This document shows positions 1 to 9,452 of a stretch of DNA of 64,000 nucleotides, piece after piece. Each line of letters begins with the position of its first letter. Position 1 is the stretch's first letter. Source of the DNA: Arthrobacter sp. ISL-28 (lineage in GTDB: Bacteria > Actinomycetota > Actinomycetes > Actinomycetales > Micrococcaceae). The translations under genes and the position numbers were made by a program. The DNA lies in NCBI RefSeq assembly GCF_018613875.1, contig NZ_JAGGPJ010000018.1, forward strand, positions 48,971 through 112,970, written 5' to 3'. Under the pieces are notes generated by a model, which was not told the origin of the DNA, ran no database searches, and saw only the letters and a program-made list of their open reading frames with translations.

Positions 1-480
1 TGGTACGCCTCATTCCGTTCGGATCTGGGTCCGGCCGGGGTCGACGTCGCCGAAGCGCTGAGCCGGACTCGGGAACGGTTCTCCGGAGGGGCAGGCGCGA
101 TCAGGAAAGTACTGGAGTCCGCCACTCCGCAGGCGACCCTCGCCCAGCGGATCTGGACCGTGCCGGCGCTGGCCGGCTACGTCCGGCCGGGAGCCGTTCT
201 CGTGGGAGATGCCGGGCACGGGATGACGCCGAACCTTGGACGCGGAGCCTGTGAAGCGCTCGTGGACGCGGTCACCCTCGCCGAGTTGCTGAACTCGGAA
301 TCCGCTCCAGAGGCCCTCAAGGCCTATAACAAACAACGGATCGTCCGGACCCAGCTGCTGCGCCTGGTCTCCTCGGCCATGACGCGGCTTGCGCTCGCCG
401 AACGGGCCCAGCCCCTGCGCGACCGCCTGCTCCGGATCGCCACCCAACGAAGCCCGGCAGGCGCCGTCGGGCGTTCCTGA
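1..480 (+). CDS. FAD-dependent monooxygenase, C-terminal part (5' truncated by window edge)
   Basis: The frame is open from base 1, so the start lies left of the window; 159 residues remain. The stretch GDAGHGMTPNLGRGACEA near residue 65 is the second FAD-binding motif (GD...P) of PHBH-fold aromatic/lipid monooxygenases (PF01494), which contacts the flavin ribityl chain. It is followed by the usual helix with DAVTLAELL and a basic C-terminal tail. Such enzymes use NAD(P)H and O2 to hydroxylate a small, often aromatic, substrate in the cytosol. The N-terminal GxGxxG Rossmann motif is outside the window, so substrate class cannot be judged. The gene ends convergently with the thioesterase gene on the other strand. 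Confidence 0.85.
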   Translation, partial: WYASFRSDLGPAGVDVAEALSRTRERFSGGAGAIRKVLESATPQATLAQRIWTVPALAGYVRPGAVLVGDAGHGMTPNLGRGACEALVDAVTLAELLNSESAPEALKAYNKQRIVRTQLLRLVSSAMTRLALAERAQPLRDRLLRIATQRSPAGAVGRS

Positions 481-592
481 CCCGTGGCTTCTCAGGCGCA
501 CAACCGGCCGCGGCCCCCTACAACCGGCGTTGGCCCGGGCCGCCTAAGCGGGGGAGGGCCGGCTTGGGCGTGAAACGGCCGACGGCGCCTGT

Positions 593-1027
593 TCAGTCCC
601 GTGCCAGGGTTTCCGTGAGGTGGTGCGTGGGGATCCGGTCGCGGTCGTAGGTGATCTCGGTGTAGCCGTGCGGTTCCGGCTTGCCGGTGGGGCTGAGGTT
701 CACGAACACGATCTCCTCGATGGTGAGAATGCTCTGCCGCGTGATCATGTTCCGCACTTCAGCGCGCATAGTCAGCGAGGTGCGGCCGAAGCGCGTGGCA
801 GTCAGGCCCATTTCGATCAGGTCGCCCTGCACGGCGGAGCTGACGAAGTTGATCTCGGAGATGTACTTGGTGACGGCCCGGCCGTTGCCCAGCTGGAGGA
901 TGGCATAGATTGCGGCTTCCTCGTCGATCCACTTCAGCAGGCTTCCCCCGAACAGCGTGCCGTTGGCGTTGAGGTCCTCGGGGCGCACCCATTTACGCGT
1001 GCGGAAAGTGATGTCTGCGGTTGCCAT
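593..1027 (-). CDS. Acyl-CoA thioesterase, hotdog fold (YciA/BFIT-like)
   Basis: A 144-residue single hotdog domain. The hallmark is NANGTLFGGSLLKWIDEEAA near residues 20-40: the N/D-x-x-G-x-x-x-GG loop and long central helix of acyl-CoA thioesterases (PF03061), with a catalytic acid in the IDEEAA segment. These cytosolic enzymes hydrolyse acyl-CoA to free acid and CoA; chain length is not readable from sequence. The start is supported by a TAATCT box at 1034-1039, exactly 6 nt before the ATG, so the mRNA is probably leaderless; there is no Shine-Dalgarno sequence. Length fits the family. Confidence 0.88.
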   Translation of the reverse strand: MATADITFRTRKWVRPEDLNANGTLFGGSLLKWIDEEAAIYAILQLGNGRAVTKYISEINFVSSAVQGDLIEMGLTATRFGRTSLTMRAEVRNMITRQSILTIEEIVFVNLSPTGKPEPHGYTEITYDRDRIPTHHLTETLARD

Positions 1028-1033
1028 AGTGCG

Positions 1034-1039
1034 AGATTA
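1034..1039 (-). promoter_or_regulatory. -10 box (TAATCT) of a leaderless promoter
   Basis: On the minus strand TAATCT lies 6 nt before the thioesterase ATG, which places transcription start at the A of the start codon. Confidence 0.6.
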
Positions 1040-1090
1040 GCCGACGTCGGCCGCCCGGCTCCCAGTATGACGGCCGCCTTGTCCCTCCGG

Positions 1091-1126
1091 CACACGCGGC
1101 CCTGGCCCGCACACGCGGCCCTGGCC
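1091..1126. repeat. Short direct repeat, 17-bp unit twice
   Basis: The unit CACACGCGGCCCTGGCC occurs at 1091-1107 and 1110-1126, in the GC-rich gap between the GNAT gene and the thioesterase gene. No function is apparent. Confidence 0.6.
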
Positions 1127-1217
1127 GGGGCCGGTCAAGCGGGGCAGGGCCGCTCGAGGCGCGGAAGCCGCCGAACCTAGCCCCCCAGCCCGCGGAACCC
1201 GCCGAGGCGCGGAAGCC

Positions 1218-1721
1218 TCATGCCATGGCCGTATGCGCCGCGCTGTGGGAGTCGATGGACTTGGCGTAGCAGTAGGAGTGCTCGACGCCGACGTAGGGAC
1301 CGAAATTGGGCACCTGGTCGAAGCCGGAGTTCGCGTAGAAGTTCCGGCCGTCGGGCTGGGCGGAGCCGGCTTCGGCCGTGACGCGGGTGATGCCCAGTGC
1401 GTACGCCTCCGCTTCGAGGGCCGCCAGGATGGAGCTGGCCACACCCGAGCCCCGCGTGTACGGGAGGACGTAGAGGCGCTTAATTTCGGCGGTGGCTGAA
1501 TCGAGAAGCCGCAGTCCTCCGCAACCCACCGGCTGGCCGGATCCCTTGTCATACGCCACGAGGAAGACGGCGGTGTCCACTTCAGACGGCTTGGGCCCGG
1601 GCTCGTGGTCCGGGCGGCCGAAGCGGGCATCGAGTTCGGCCTGCTGCGCCGCGCGCAGGTCGGCACCCACCGGGTTGGACCAGCTGACTTTCCGAATGTT
1701 GAGCCTGGGATTGGTTTGCAT
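1218..1721 (-). CDS. GNAT family N-acetyltransferase
   Basis: A 167-residue GCN5-related acetyltransferase. The segment IKRLYVLPYTRGSGVASSIL (about residues 80-99) is motif A, whose R/Q-x-x-G-x-G/A loop binds the acetyl-CoA pyrophosphate. EAGSAQPDGRNFYANSGF is the motif B region with the usual YxxxGF ending. The acceptor substrate is unknown. I chose the ATG at 1721 because GAGG lies 5-6 nt before it; an in-frame ATG at 1757 adds 12 residues with no ribosome-binding site. It is a stand-alone gene in the same orientation as the thioesterase and the large glutamate dehydrogenase. Confidence 0.82.
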   Translation of the reverse strand: MQTNPRLNIRKVSWSNPVGADLRAAQQAELDARFGRPDHEPGPKPSEVDTAVFLVAYDKGSGQPVGCGGLRLLDSATAEIKRLYVLPYTRGSGVASSILAALEAEAYALGITRVTAEAGSAQPDGRNFYANSGFDQVPNFGPYVGVEHSYCYAKSIDSHSAAHTAMA

Positions 1722-1862
1722 CTCTGCCTCGATTCGCCGAAGGGTTATGCATGTCAAGCCTAGGAGCGCCCCGTTACCGCAGTGTTTCCCGGGGGTAAGC
1801 GTCCGGAGAACACCGCGGGGCAGTGCGATGCGGGATATTGCCGGGAGGTAGCCGCCGGGAGA

Positions 1863-4800
1863 TTAGCGCCGGACGAGCGTCCGCAGGAGTTTCAGGGCCA
1901 CCGAGATCGAGGCGATGTCCACCTGCCCCGGCTTGGTCACTTCTGCAAAGGTGTCCTTGATTCGCGCCAGCTGCTCCTGGTGCCCGCGCTCCCATGCCAC
2001 GATGCGTTCCACGACGTCGGTCCGTGCGGGGCCGGTGCCCGGAGTCATCTGCATGACGGAGATCGTCATGTCCGCCACCGCGGAATAGACGTCGTCCCGC
2101 AGCGCCGCCCGTGCCAGGGTCTCCCACCGGCTGTGCCGCGGCAGGTCGGTGATGCGCAGCAGCAGGCTCGCTGCGCCAATGCGCTGGAAGACGGCGTAAT
2201 ACAGATCGGTGATGGCGGTGATGGGTTCGTGCACCTGCTCGGACACGAGCGAAATATCGAGCAGCCCGAAGCTCTCCAGCATGTCCGCCGCGCGTTTGCC
2301 CAGCTCGTGGGGAAGCCCGACACTGTCCCAGTGCGTGAGGCGGTCCTGGACGCGGTCAAGGTCGGATCCGCGCAGGTAGTCCACCGTTTTGGTGCGCAGC
2401 AGGTCCAGGGTGGGCATGATCCGGTCCAGTGCCTCGGCCACCGGCTGGTCCCGATGGTCATGCGTGACGTACCAGCGGGTGGCCCGGTCCAGGACCCTGC
2501 GCATGTGAATGGCGACTTGCGCGGCGTGTTCAGTGGGATATCCGGCGGGCAGGGCGCTCAGTTGGCGCACGAACCACGGCAGGTCAAAGGCCTCCCGCGT
2601 CACGACGAAGGCGCGGGCCACAGCGGCGGCCGTGGCGGTGGTTTCCTCGATTGCCCGGAAGGCGTAGGTGATCCCGCCCAGATTGATCATGTCATTGGCC
2701 ACCACTGTGCACACGATCTGCCGGCGCAGAGGGTGGGTGTCCAGCTCGGCATCGAAGCGCTCGGACAGCTGGCGCGGGAAGTAGCCGCGAAGAACCTTCT
2801 TGAACCAGGGGTCATCCGCAAGGTCACTCGCGTTCAGTTCCCTGGCCAGCTCCACCTTCGCGTAGGCGGCGAGCACGCACAGCTCCGGAGTGGTCAGGCC
2901 CTTGCCCGAGCGCAGTCTCTCCCGGAGCTGTTCCGTGCTGGGCAGCGCCTCCAGGCCGCGGTCCAGGTCGGTGGCATTTTCCAGCCAGTCCATGGTCCGT
3001 TCGAAGCCGGGGCTCCATTCGAGCACCAGATGCCGGTCGTTGAGCAGGAGGACGTTCTGGTCCACGTTGTTGGCCAGCACCAGCCGGGCCACCTCGTCGG
3101 TGAGGGACTGCAGGAAGCCGGTGCGCTCGGAGGCCTGCATCTTTCCCGCCGCGATCATCCTGTCAACGAAAATCTTGATGTTGACCTCGTGATCGGAGCA
3201 GTCCACGCCCGCCGAGTTGTCGATCGCATCGGTGTTCAGCAGGACGCCAGTGAGGGCTGCCTCGATTCGGCCGCGCTGGGTGACACCGAGGTTCCCGCCC
3301 TCGGCCACGGCCCGGGCCCGCAACTCGTTGCCGTTGATCCGAAGGGGGTCGTTCGCCTTGTCGCCCACGTCGGTGTGACTCTCGGACGAAGCTTTGACGT
3401 AGGTTCCGATTCCGCCGTTGTAGAGCAGGTCAACGGGCGCCCGCAGGATGGCCTGCAGGAGTCCGTGGGGCGGCAGCGCCACCGTTCCCGGGTCCAGACC
3501 GAGGGATGTCCGGACCTGTTCGGTGATGTCGATCGTCTTGGCCTGGCGTGAGTGGACGCCGCCGCCCTCACTGATGAGTGACAGGTCGTAGTCCGCCCAG
3601 GAGGAGCGTGGCAGGCCAAAGAGGCGCCGGCGTTCCGCGAAGGAGGCTGCGGCGTCAGGGGCCGGATCTAGGAAGATGTGCCGGTGGTCGAAGGCCGCCA
3701 CGAGCCTGATGTGCGGCGAGAGCAGCATTCCGTTCCCGAAGACGTCCCCGCTCATGTCTCCGATGCCGACCACAGTGAACTCTTCCCGCTGAGGGTCCAT
3801 GCCAAGCTCGCGGAAGTGGTGCTTGACGGACTCCCACGCCCCGCGCGCGGTGATTCCCATCTGCTTGTGGTCGTATCCCACGGACCCGCCCGAGGCGAAC
3901 GCGTCCCCGAGCCAGAAGCCGTACTCCTGCGCCACGGCGTTGGCGGCGTCTGAGAAGGTTGCGGTTCCCTTGTCGGCCGCAACCACGAGGTAGTAGTCGT
4001 CGCCGTCGTGGCGCACAACACGGTCCGGGGGCACCACCGCTTCCCCGTCCGCCGATGTGACCAAGTTGTCCGTGAGATCCAGCAGCCCGCGGATGAAGAT
4101 CCGGTAGCACTCCAGCCCTTCGGCCAGCCACGCCTCCCGGTCCGCGGCCGCGTCCGGCAGCTGTTTGGGGTAGAAGCCACCTTTGGCCCCGGTGGGCACA
4201 ATGACGGAGTTCTTGACGTTCTGCGCCTTGACCAGGCCTAGGATCTCGGTCCGGAAATCCTCACTCCGCTCCGACCAGCGCAGCCCGCCGCGGGCAAGCT
4301 CCCCGAAGCGGAGGTGGACGCCTTCCGCCCGCGGGGAGTAGACCCAGATCTCGTACTTTGGCCGCGGAAACGGGGCGTTGGCGATCGCCGCCGGATTCAG
4401 TTTGAAGCTCAGGTGCGGCTTGTCCTGGAAGTAGTTGGTGCGGAGGGTGGCTTCCACCAGGTTCATGAACGTGCGCAGCAGCCGGTCGGCGTCGAGGACG
4501 GGGACCTCGTCTATCGCCGACAGAAGTTCAGCCCGCGCCGTGGCGGAGTCGCGGAAACGCCCGCTCACGTCCAGTGCCGGATCGAACTTCGCCTCGAACA
4601 GGGCCAGCAGCGCGTGCGTTGCCCGGACGTTGGCCATCAGGGTGTCTGCGATGAAGCCGTACGAGTTGGTTGTCCCCAGCTGCTGGAGGTACCTGGCATA
4701 GCTTCGCAGGATGGAGGCTTGCCGCCAGCCCACGCCCTCCCGGATGACCAGCGCATTGATCCGGTCCGATTCGACGTCGCCCCGCATGGCAGCGCAGAAT

Positions 4801-6842
4801 GCGTCCGCCAGCAGTCCGCTGGTAGCTTCCGGATCCACACCGCCGGGGTACTTCACGCCAAGGTCATACAGGAACAGGTCCTGGCCGTTCCCGCGCCGAA
4901 TGTCGAAGGGCCGCTGGTTCAGCACTTCAAGGCCGAGATGATGCAGGAAAGGCAGGATCTGGGTAAGGCTGCGGGCTTTGGTCAGGTACAGGCGGATCCG
5001 GGCCGGCTCGGCCGGGGTAGGCGACGTTCCCTGCGGGACCTGCACCGTCAACAGCGGGTCATCCAAGGAGCGGCCGCCGGTGCCGTCGAGGTCGAAGGCT
5101 TCAAAACTGATGATGTCCCTGATCGCAGCTTCCGGTTCGTAATCGGCCCGGTAACTCGCCGGAAAGGCCTCCGCCCACAGCCGCGAAAGCCGGGCAGCGT
5201 CCTGTGCGGGAAAACGGTCACGGATCAGTTCATCAAGCCCTTCCGTCCAGGACCGCGTGGCGGCTATCAGGCGCCGCTCCAGCTGGTAAGGGTCGACGGC
5301 GGCAGGGCCGGCTTCGGCGCCGGCGGCACCTGCTGCCCGGGTACTGGAGGGGGCCCTGGCTATGAGGATCCGAAAGAACACGCGGGCCATGGGGGAATCG
5401 GTCAGCCGGACCTCGAACTCGATGGACTTCGCCTTGAAGGCCTGCCGGAGCTCCTGCTCCATGAGCAGCCGGACCGCCGTGCTGTACCGGCGGCGCGGGA
5501 AGAACACCAGCACGGACATGAACCTGCCAAAGCTGTCCGGCCGAAGGAACAGCCGCGTGCGCCGGAGCTCCTCAGCGCGGAGGACATCGGCCGCGAGCCG
5601 CACGAGGTCATCGGTCTCGATGTGAAAAAGCTCATCGCGCGGGAAGGATTCAAGGATGGCCAGCAGATCCTTGCCCTGATGGGACCGGGGCGACAGCTCA
5701 AGGCGTTCCCTGACATCCCGGACCTTTTCGCGGATCACCGGGATCCGGCGGACGGACTGGTGTGCCGCGCCGGGCGTGAACAGTCCCACGAAACGTCTCT
5801 CCCCGGTGACTTCGCCGTCCTGCCCGAACACCGTCAGGCGCAGTTCATCCAAGTACGAGGGCCTCAGGACAGTGGAGCGGAGGTCGGACGTGGCAAGCGT
5901 CAACACTCTCGGACCCGGGATGCCGGGCTCACTGGCTTCCGGCCGCCCCGGCCCGGGCTCCCCAGGTTCCCGTTCCCCAGGCTCCGGCTCCCCAGGATCC
6001 GGCGGCCGGTGACCGTTTCCCGGCGGCTGCCGCAGCAGGCCCAGCGCCGAACCCCGGCGCTCGGCGAACAGCCCCCGGCCGCCCACCGTCGTGGGTTCAT
6101 ATTCGCGATAGCCGAGGAAGACGAAGTTGCCGTCGGCGAGCCACAGGAGCAGGGCGCGCAACTGATCGACGGGCGGGACCGCAGCGGGCGGAAAGCCGTC
6201 GAGGTCAGCGACGGCCTCGGATACCCGGGCGTTGATCGCGGCGGCATCCTCTGCAGTGACGCGGACGTCGTCGAGTACTCCCTGCAGCCGTTCCATGAGC
6301 TCGTCGGTTGCTGCCTCGTCAGCCATCCTGCCTATTTCGACGGCGAGCCAGATCTCGGCGGCCCCGCTCCCCTTTGGCCCCGCCGGATCAGGCCCTTCCG
6401 GACCAGGCCGCTCCCGATCGGGGCCCGCTGCTGGCTCGGGCTCACCGCTCAGGCCTTCCCTGGCGGGGCCGGGCCGGACCTCCAGCAGCTGGTGGGACAC
6501 AGGATCGCGCAGCACGTGGAAAATCGGATGGACGAGCAGCCCGATCGAGGCGTCCTCGCGCGTGAGTTCTGCCGTCACGGAGTGAACCAGGTATGGCAGG
6601 TCCTCCATGACCACGGCCACGACGCTCGCATCCAGCTCGTGCAGGACGCCCACAGCCGCTTGCCCGGGCTGCCGGCGGGATCCCACCTCCAGATGGTGCA
6701 TCGCCCTGGCCCGGAGGGTTTCGGCGCTGTAGTTCTGGAGGTCCTCCGCGGCTACGTGCGCATAGTAGCCGGCAAGGAAATGCCGGTCGGGCTCTAGGGC
6801 ATTCGCCGCCGCGGACTGCGAGGGCCCCGATCTGCGTGCCAT
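1863..6842 (-). CDS. NAD-specific glutamate dehydrogenase, large (180-kDa) type
   Basis: A 1659-residue protein of the bacterial large NAD-GDH family (PF05088), which oxidatively deaminates glutamate to 2-oxoglutarate and ammonium with NAD+ and serves glutamate catabolism. N-terminal regulatory ACT-like segments precede the catalytic core; the core shows NSVIVPTGAKGGFYPK (glutamate-binding lysine region) and YNGGIGTYVKAS further on. The ATG at 6842 has GGAGG 9 nt upstream; an in-frame GTG at 6905 adds 21 residues. Two low-complexity Pro/Gly/Glu-rich inserts are present near residues 125-155 and 270-305, the second made of repeated PGEPEPGE-like units; these are unusual for the family and probably surface loops. 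It lies 122 bp downstream of the histidine phosphatase gene on the same strand. Confidence 0.95.
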   Translation of the reverse strand: MARRSGPSQSAAANALEPDRHFLAGYYAHVAAEDLQNYSAETLRARAMHHLEVGSRRQPGQAAVGVLHELDASVVAVVMEDLPYLVHSVTAELTREDASIGLLVHPIFHVLRDPVSHQLLEVRPGPAREGLSGEPEPAAGPDRERPGPEGPDPAGPKGSGAAEIWLAVEIGRMADEAATDELMERLQGVLDDVRVTAEDAAAINARVSEAVADLDGFPPAAVPPVDQLRALLLWLADGNFVFLGYREYEPTTVGGRGLFAERRGSALGLLRQPPGNGHRPPDPGEPEPGEREPGEPGPGRPEASEPGIPGPRVLTLATSDLRSTVLRPSYLDELRLTVFGQDGEVTGERRFVGLFTPGAAHQSVRRIPVIREKVRDVRERLELSPRSHQGKDLLAILESFPRDELFHIETDDLVRLAADVLRAEELRRTRLFLRPDSFGRFMSVLVFFPRRRYSTAVRLLMEQELRQAFKAKSIEFEVRLTDSPMARVFFRILIARAPSSTRAAGAAGAEAGPAAVDPYQLERRLIAATRSWTEGLDELIRDRFPAQDAARLSRLWAEAFPASYRADYEPEAAIRDIISFEAFDLDGTGGRSLDDPLLTVQVPQGTSPTPAEPARIRLYLTKARSLTQILPFLHHLGLEVLNQRPFDIRRGNGQDLFLYDLGVKYPGGVDPEATSGLLADAFCAAMRGDVESDRINALVIREGVGWRQASILRSYARYLQQLGTTNSYGFIADTLMANVRATHALLALFEAKFDPALDVSGRFRDSATARAELLSAIDEVPVLDADRLLRTFMNLVEATLRTNYFQDKPHLSFKLNPAAIANAPFPRPKYEIWVYSPRAEGVHLRFGELARGGLRWSERSEDFRTEILGLVKAQNVKNSVIVPTGAKGGFYPKQLPDAAADREAWLAEGLECYRIFIRGLLDLTDNLVTSADGEAVVPPDRVVRHDGDDYYLVVAADKGTATFSDAANAVAQEYGFWLGDAFASGGSVGYDHKQMGITARGAWESVKHHFRELGMDPQREEFTVVGIGDMSGDVFGNGMLLSPHIRLVAAFDHRHIFLDPAPDAAASFAERRRLFGLPRSSWADYDLSLISEGGGVHSRQAKTIDITEQVRTSLGLDPGTVALPPHGLLQAILRAPVDLLYNGGIGTYVKASSESHTDVGDKANDPLRINGNELRARAVAEGGNLGVTQRGRIEAALTGVLLNTDAIDNSAGVDCSDHEVNIKIFVDRMIAAGKMQASERTGFLQSLTDEVARLVLANNVDQNVLLLNDRHLVLEWSPGFERTMDWLENATDLDRGLEALPSTEQLRERLRSGKGLTTPELCVLAAYAKVELARELNASDLADDPWFKKVLRGYFPRQLSERFDAELDTHPLRRQIVCTVVANDMINLGGITYAFRAIEETTATAAAVARAFVVTREAFDLPWFVRQLSALPAGYPTEHAAQVAIHMRRVLDRATRWYVTHDHRDQPVAEALDRIMPTLDLLRTKTVDYLRGSDLDRVQDRLTHWDSVGLPHELGKRAADMLESFGLLDISLVSEQVHEPITAITDLYYAVFQRIGAASLLLRITDLPRHSRWETLARAALRDDVYSAVADMTISVMQMTPGTGPARTDVVERIVAWERGHQEQLARIKDTFAEVTKPGQVDIASISVALKLLRTLVRR

Positions 6843-6964
6843 GCCAATGCGCCTCCACAGCGCGGTCGTGCTGCCGCCAAAAGCGGCCGTTCCTCCTGCC
6901 CGCACCTCTTTTCATCATGGCCGCAGCCGCGAGGCACGTCCAGTGCTGCCGGTCAACCGCGAGG

Positions 6965-7639
6965 CTACTTGGTGGAGCGCCCCATCGGGTCCTCGGCAGT
7001 GGGGTCCGTCAGGGCCAGGCCGCCCACGGGGCTGGCATCCCAGTGGATCAGGTTCCAGCCGGCGTCGGGATCGCCATCGAGTGCCACGATGCCAGTATTG
7101 GCGAGGACGTGCCGGGCGGCGAACTCCATGTCGATGTTGTCGGCCCGGTGCCCTGCCCAGACGCGGATCGCCGCCCCGTGGCTGACGACGGCGACAGCGG
7201 CGGAGTCCGGAGCGCCGGCGGCTTCGGCCGCCACCTTGGCGATGGCGGCGTCGTAGCGTTCGAAGAACTCATGTCCGTTGGGGCCGGCAGGCATCCGCCG
7301 GTCGAAATCACCGTCCGTCCAGGCGAAGACGGTGCTCATGTACCGGCGGTGGGACTCGTGGTCCGTCAGCTTTTCCAGGGCGCCGGCCTCGATTTCGTGG
7401 ATGCCGTCCAGGATCTGGACGTCCAGCCCGAGCTCACGGCTTAGCGGCCGGGCAGTGATCTGGGTGCGGACCAGCGTAGAGGCGTACAGCGCACCGATCG
7501 GCTCGTTCACCAGCGCCCGCGGCAGAGCCTCGGCCTGGCGCTCGCCCAGCTCGGTCAGGCCGGGGCCGGGGTGGGCCGTGTCCAGCTGGCCCAGCACGTT
7601 TCCGGGAGTCTCGCCGTGGCGGATGAGCAGGAGCTTCAT
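6965..7639 (-). CDS. Histidine phosphatase (phosphoglycerate mutase superfamily)
   Basis: A 224-residue protein that opens with MKLLLIRHGETPGN: RHG is the signature of the histidine phosphatase superfamily (PF00300), with the phospho-accepting His at about residue 8. The second conserved His is in VVSHGAAIRVWAG (around residue 160). These cytosolic enzymes move or remove phosphate from small molecules or proteins; the sequence does not say whether this is a mutase or a phosphatase. AAGGA stands 9 nt before the ATG. It follows purB on the same strand with a 112-bp gap that holds a short hairpin, so it may be partly uncoupled from purB. Confidence 0.88.
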   Translation of the reverse strand: MKLLLIRHGETPGNVLGQLDTAHPGPGLTELGERQAEALPRALVNEPIGALYASTLVRTQITARPLSRELGLDVQILDGIHEIEAGALEKLTDHESHRRYMSTVFAWTDGDFDRRMPAGPNGHEFFERYDAAIAKVAAEAAGAPDSAAVAVVSHGAAIRVWAGHRADNIDMEFAARHVLANTGIVALDGDPDAGWNLIHWDASPVGGLALTDPTAEDPMGRSTK

Positions 7640-7717
7640 GGTTCGTGTGTCCTTGTCATCGTCGGGAAAGTAGGCGGTCCCGGCGCTTTCCCGAAAAGCG
7701 GCCGGAAACGGAAGGGA

Positions 7718-7739
7718 TGCCGGGCAGCGAAGCCCGGCA
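7718..7739 (-). terminator. Putative terminator hairpin after purB
   Basis: TGCCGGGC and GCCCGGCA form an 8-bp perfect stem around a 6-nt loop, 12 bp past the purB stop codon on the minus strand. There is no clean T-run, so termination is likely but weakly supported. Confidence 0.45.
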
Positions 7740-7751
7740 CCGCCGTCGTAC

Positions 7752-9194
7752 TTATTTCAGGTGGTCCACCAGCTGGTCGGCGATGCCGATGTACCTGTCC
7801 GGAGTCAATGCAAGCAGCCGCGCTTCGGCGTCGGGGGAAAGGCCCAGGCTCTGGACGAATTCCTGCATCCGGGCTGCGTCTACGCGCTGCCCGCGGGTGA
7901 GGTCCTTGAGCCGCTCGTACGGGTTTTCCATGCCTTTGACGCCGGCGATCGCCTCGGCCCGCATGACCATCTGGATGGCCTCGCCCAGGACTTCCCAGTT
8001 GGTGTCCAAGTCACCGGCGAGCACGTCTTCCGCAACGTCCAGTCGCTCCAGGCCCTTGGCCACGTTGGAGATCGCCAGCAGGGAGTGACCGAATGCCACG
8101 CCGATGTTGCGCTGGCTCGAGGAGTCCGTGAGGTCGCGCTGCCAGCGGGAGGTGACCAGTGTGGATCCGAGCACGTCCAGGAGCCCCGAGGAGATCTCCA
8201 GGTTGGCCTCGGCATTTTCAAACCGGATCGGGTTGACCTTGTGCGGCATCGTGGAGGAGCCGGTGGCGCCTGCAACCGGGATCTGGGCGAAGTAGCCGAT
8301 GGAGATGTAGCTCCAGATGTCGGTGCAGACGTTGTGCAGGATCCGGTTGAAACGCGCGACGTCGGCGTACAGCTCGGCCTGCCAGTCGTGACTTTCGATC
8401 TGGGTGGTCAGCGGGTTCCAGGTGAGGCCCAGTCCCTCCACGAACGACTTGGAGACCTGCTGCCAATCGGCCCCCGGGACCGAGGCCACGTGGGCAGCGT
8501 AAGTGCCGGTGGCACCGTTGATCTTGCCGAGGTACTCGGTCCTGGCAATCCGGTCCAGCTGGCGGGTGAGGCGGTGCGCAATGACGGCAAGTTCCTTGCC
8601 CAGCGTGGTGGGCGTGGCCGGCTGGCCGTGCGTGCGGGACAGCATAGGCACGGCGCGGTTGTCCTCGGCCATCTTGCTGATCTGGGCCACGAGGGCGCGC
8701 GCGGCCGGCAGCCACACGTCCTCTACAGCACCCTTGACGCCGAGCGCATAGGACAGGTTGTTGATGTCCTCCGAGGTACAGCCGAAGTGCACCATGGCGG
8801 TCAAGTTTTCGATGCCGATCGCCGGCAGGCGGCGGCCGATGTAGTACTCAACAGCCTTCACATCGTGAACCGTGACGGCCTCGATTTCGGCCAGTTCAGC
8901 CACAGAGGCGGCGTCGAATTCGGTGACGATCGCCCGGAGCTGCTCCTGCTGGTCGGCGGTCAGCGGGCCGGCGCCCGGAAGGACGTTGTTGCTGGTCAGG
9001 TGGATGAGCCACTCCACCTCGACGGCGACGCGGTCGCGGTTGAGGGCGGCCTCGGAAAGGTAGTCAACGAGGGGCGCGACGGCGGACTGGTAGCGGCCAT
9101 CCAGCGGGCCGAGCGCGATCTGTTCCGGTGACGCGGCGAGGGCCAGGCGTCCGGAGGGCGTACGGGTATCAGCTGTGGCGGCAGTTTCAGGCAT
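7752..9194 (-). CDS. purB: Adenylosuccinate lyase
   Basis: A 480-residue fumarase/aspartase superfamily enzyme that catalyses two steps of purine synthesis: SAICAR to AICAR plus fumarate, and adenylosuccinate to AMP plus fumarate. The superfamily signature GSSTMPHKVNP is present near residue 310, with the flexible Ser-containing catalytic loop, and the family-specific HFGCTSEDINN is near residue 135. Length matches the longer, E. coli-like PurB class. The sequence AAGAAT lies 6 nt before the ATG and may be a -10 box of a leaderless transcript; a Shine-Dalgarno sequence is not evident. No other purine genes are nearby. Confidence 0.96.
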   Translation of the reverse strand: MPETAATADTRTPSGRLALAASPEQIALGPLDGRYQSAVAPLVDYLSEAALNRDRVAVEVEWLIHLTSNNVLPGAGPLTADQQEQLRAIVTEFDAASVAELAEIEAVTVHDVKAVEYYIGRRLPAIGIENLTAMVHFGCTSEDINNLSYALGVKGAVEDVWLPAARALVAQISKMAEDNRAVPMLSRTHGQPATPTTLGKELAVIAHRLTRQLDRIARTEYLGKINGATGTYAAHVASVPGADWQQVSKSFVEGLGLTWNPLTTQIESHDWQAELYADVARFNRILHNVCTDIWSYISIGYFAQIPVAGATGSSTMPHKVNPIRFENAEANLEISSGLLDVLGSTLVTSRWQRDLTDSSSQRNIGVAFGHSLLAISNVAKGLERLDVAEDVLAGDLDTNWEVLGEAIQMVMRAEAIAGVKGMENPYERLKDLTRGQRVDAARMQEFVQSLGLSPDAEARLLALTPDRYIGIADQLVDHLK

Positions 9195-9200
9195 GCCCTG

Positions 9201-9206
9201 ATTCTT
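9201..9206 (-). promoter_or_regulatory. Possible -10 box (AAGAAT) of purB
   Basis: Minus-strand AAGAAT is 6 nt before the purB ATG. It differs from TANNNT only at the first base, so it is weaker than the other boxes in the window. Confidence 0.35.
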
Positions 9207-9452
9207 TCATGAACTCCTGCACGCCGCTGAAGCACTGGGTTGCTTGTGACTTCTCCCCCACAGGATCCGCCTTAGGCGGCTGTCCACATAGCCGACGGCC
9301 GACATTCCGGAGCGCTGCCATGCTCCGTAGCGTCGGGGGCAGGACACGACGTACGCGGCTGGGATGGCAGCGCCGGCGGGGTAGCGGGCGTGGCCGGACC
9401 GGACGCGGGAAACCGGCGGGCGGAAATCCGGACGGGGAAGAAGGGGAAGCGA

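Noticed and set aside
1758..1862. Regulatory element between the GNAT and glutamate dehydrogenase genes
   Set aside because: No hairpin, operator or promoter pattern stood out in this gap.
1782..6797. Long plus-strand open frames (up to 827 codons) opposite the glutamate dehydrogenase gene
   Set aside because: They are antisense shadows: in high-GC genes the third codon position is G/C, which removes stops from the opposite strand. Their translations are Arg/Gly/Pro-rich with no family features, while the sense protein is full-length NAD-GDH.
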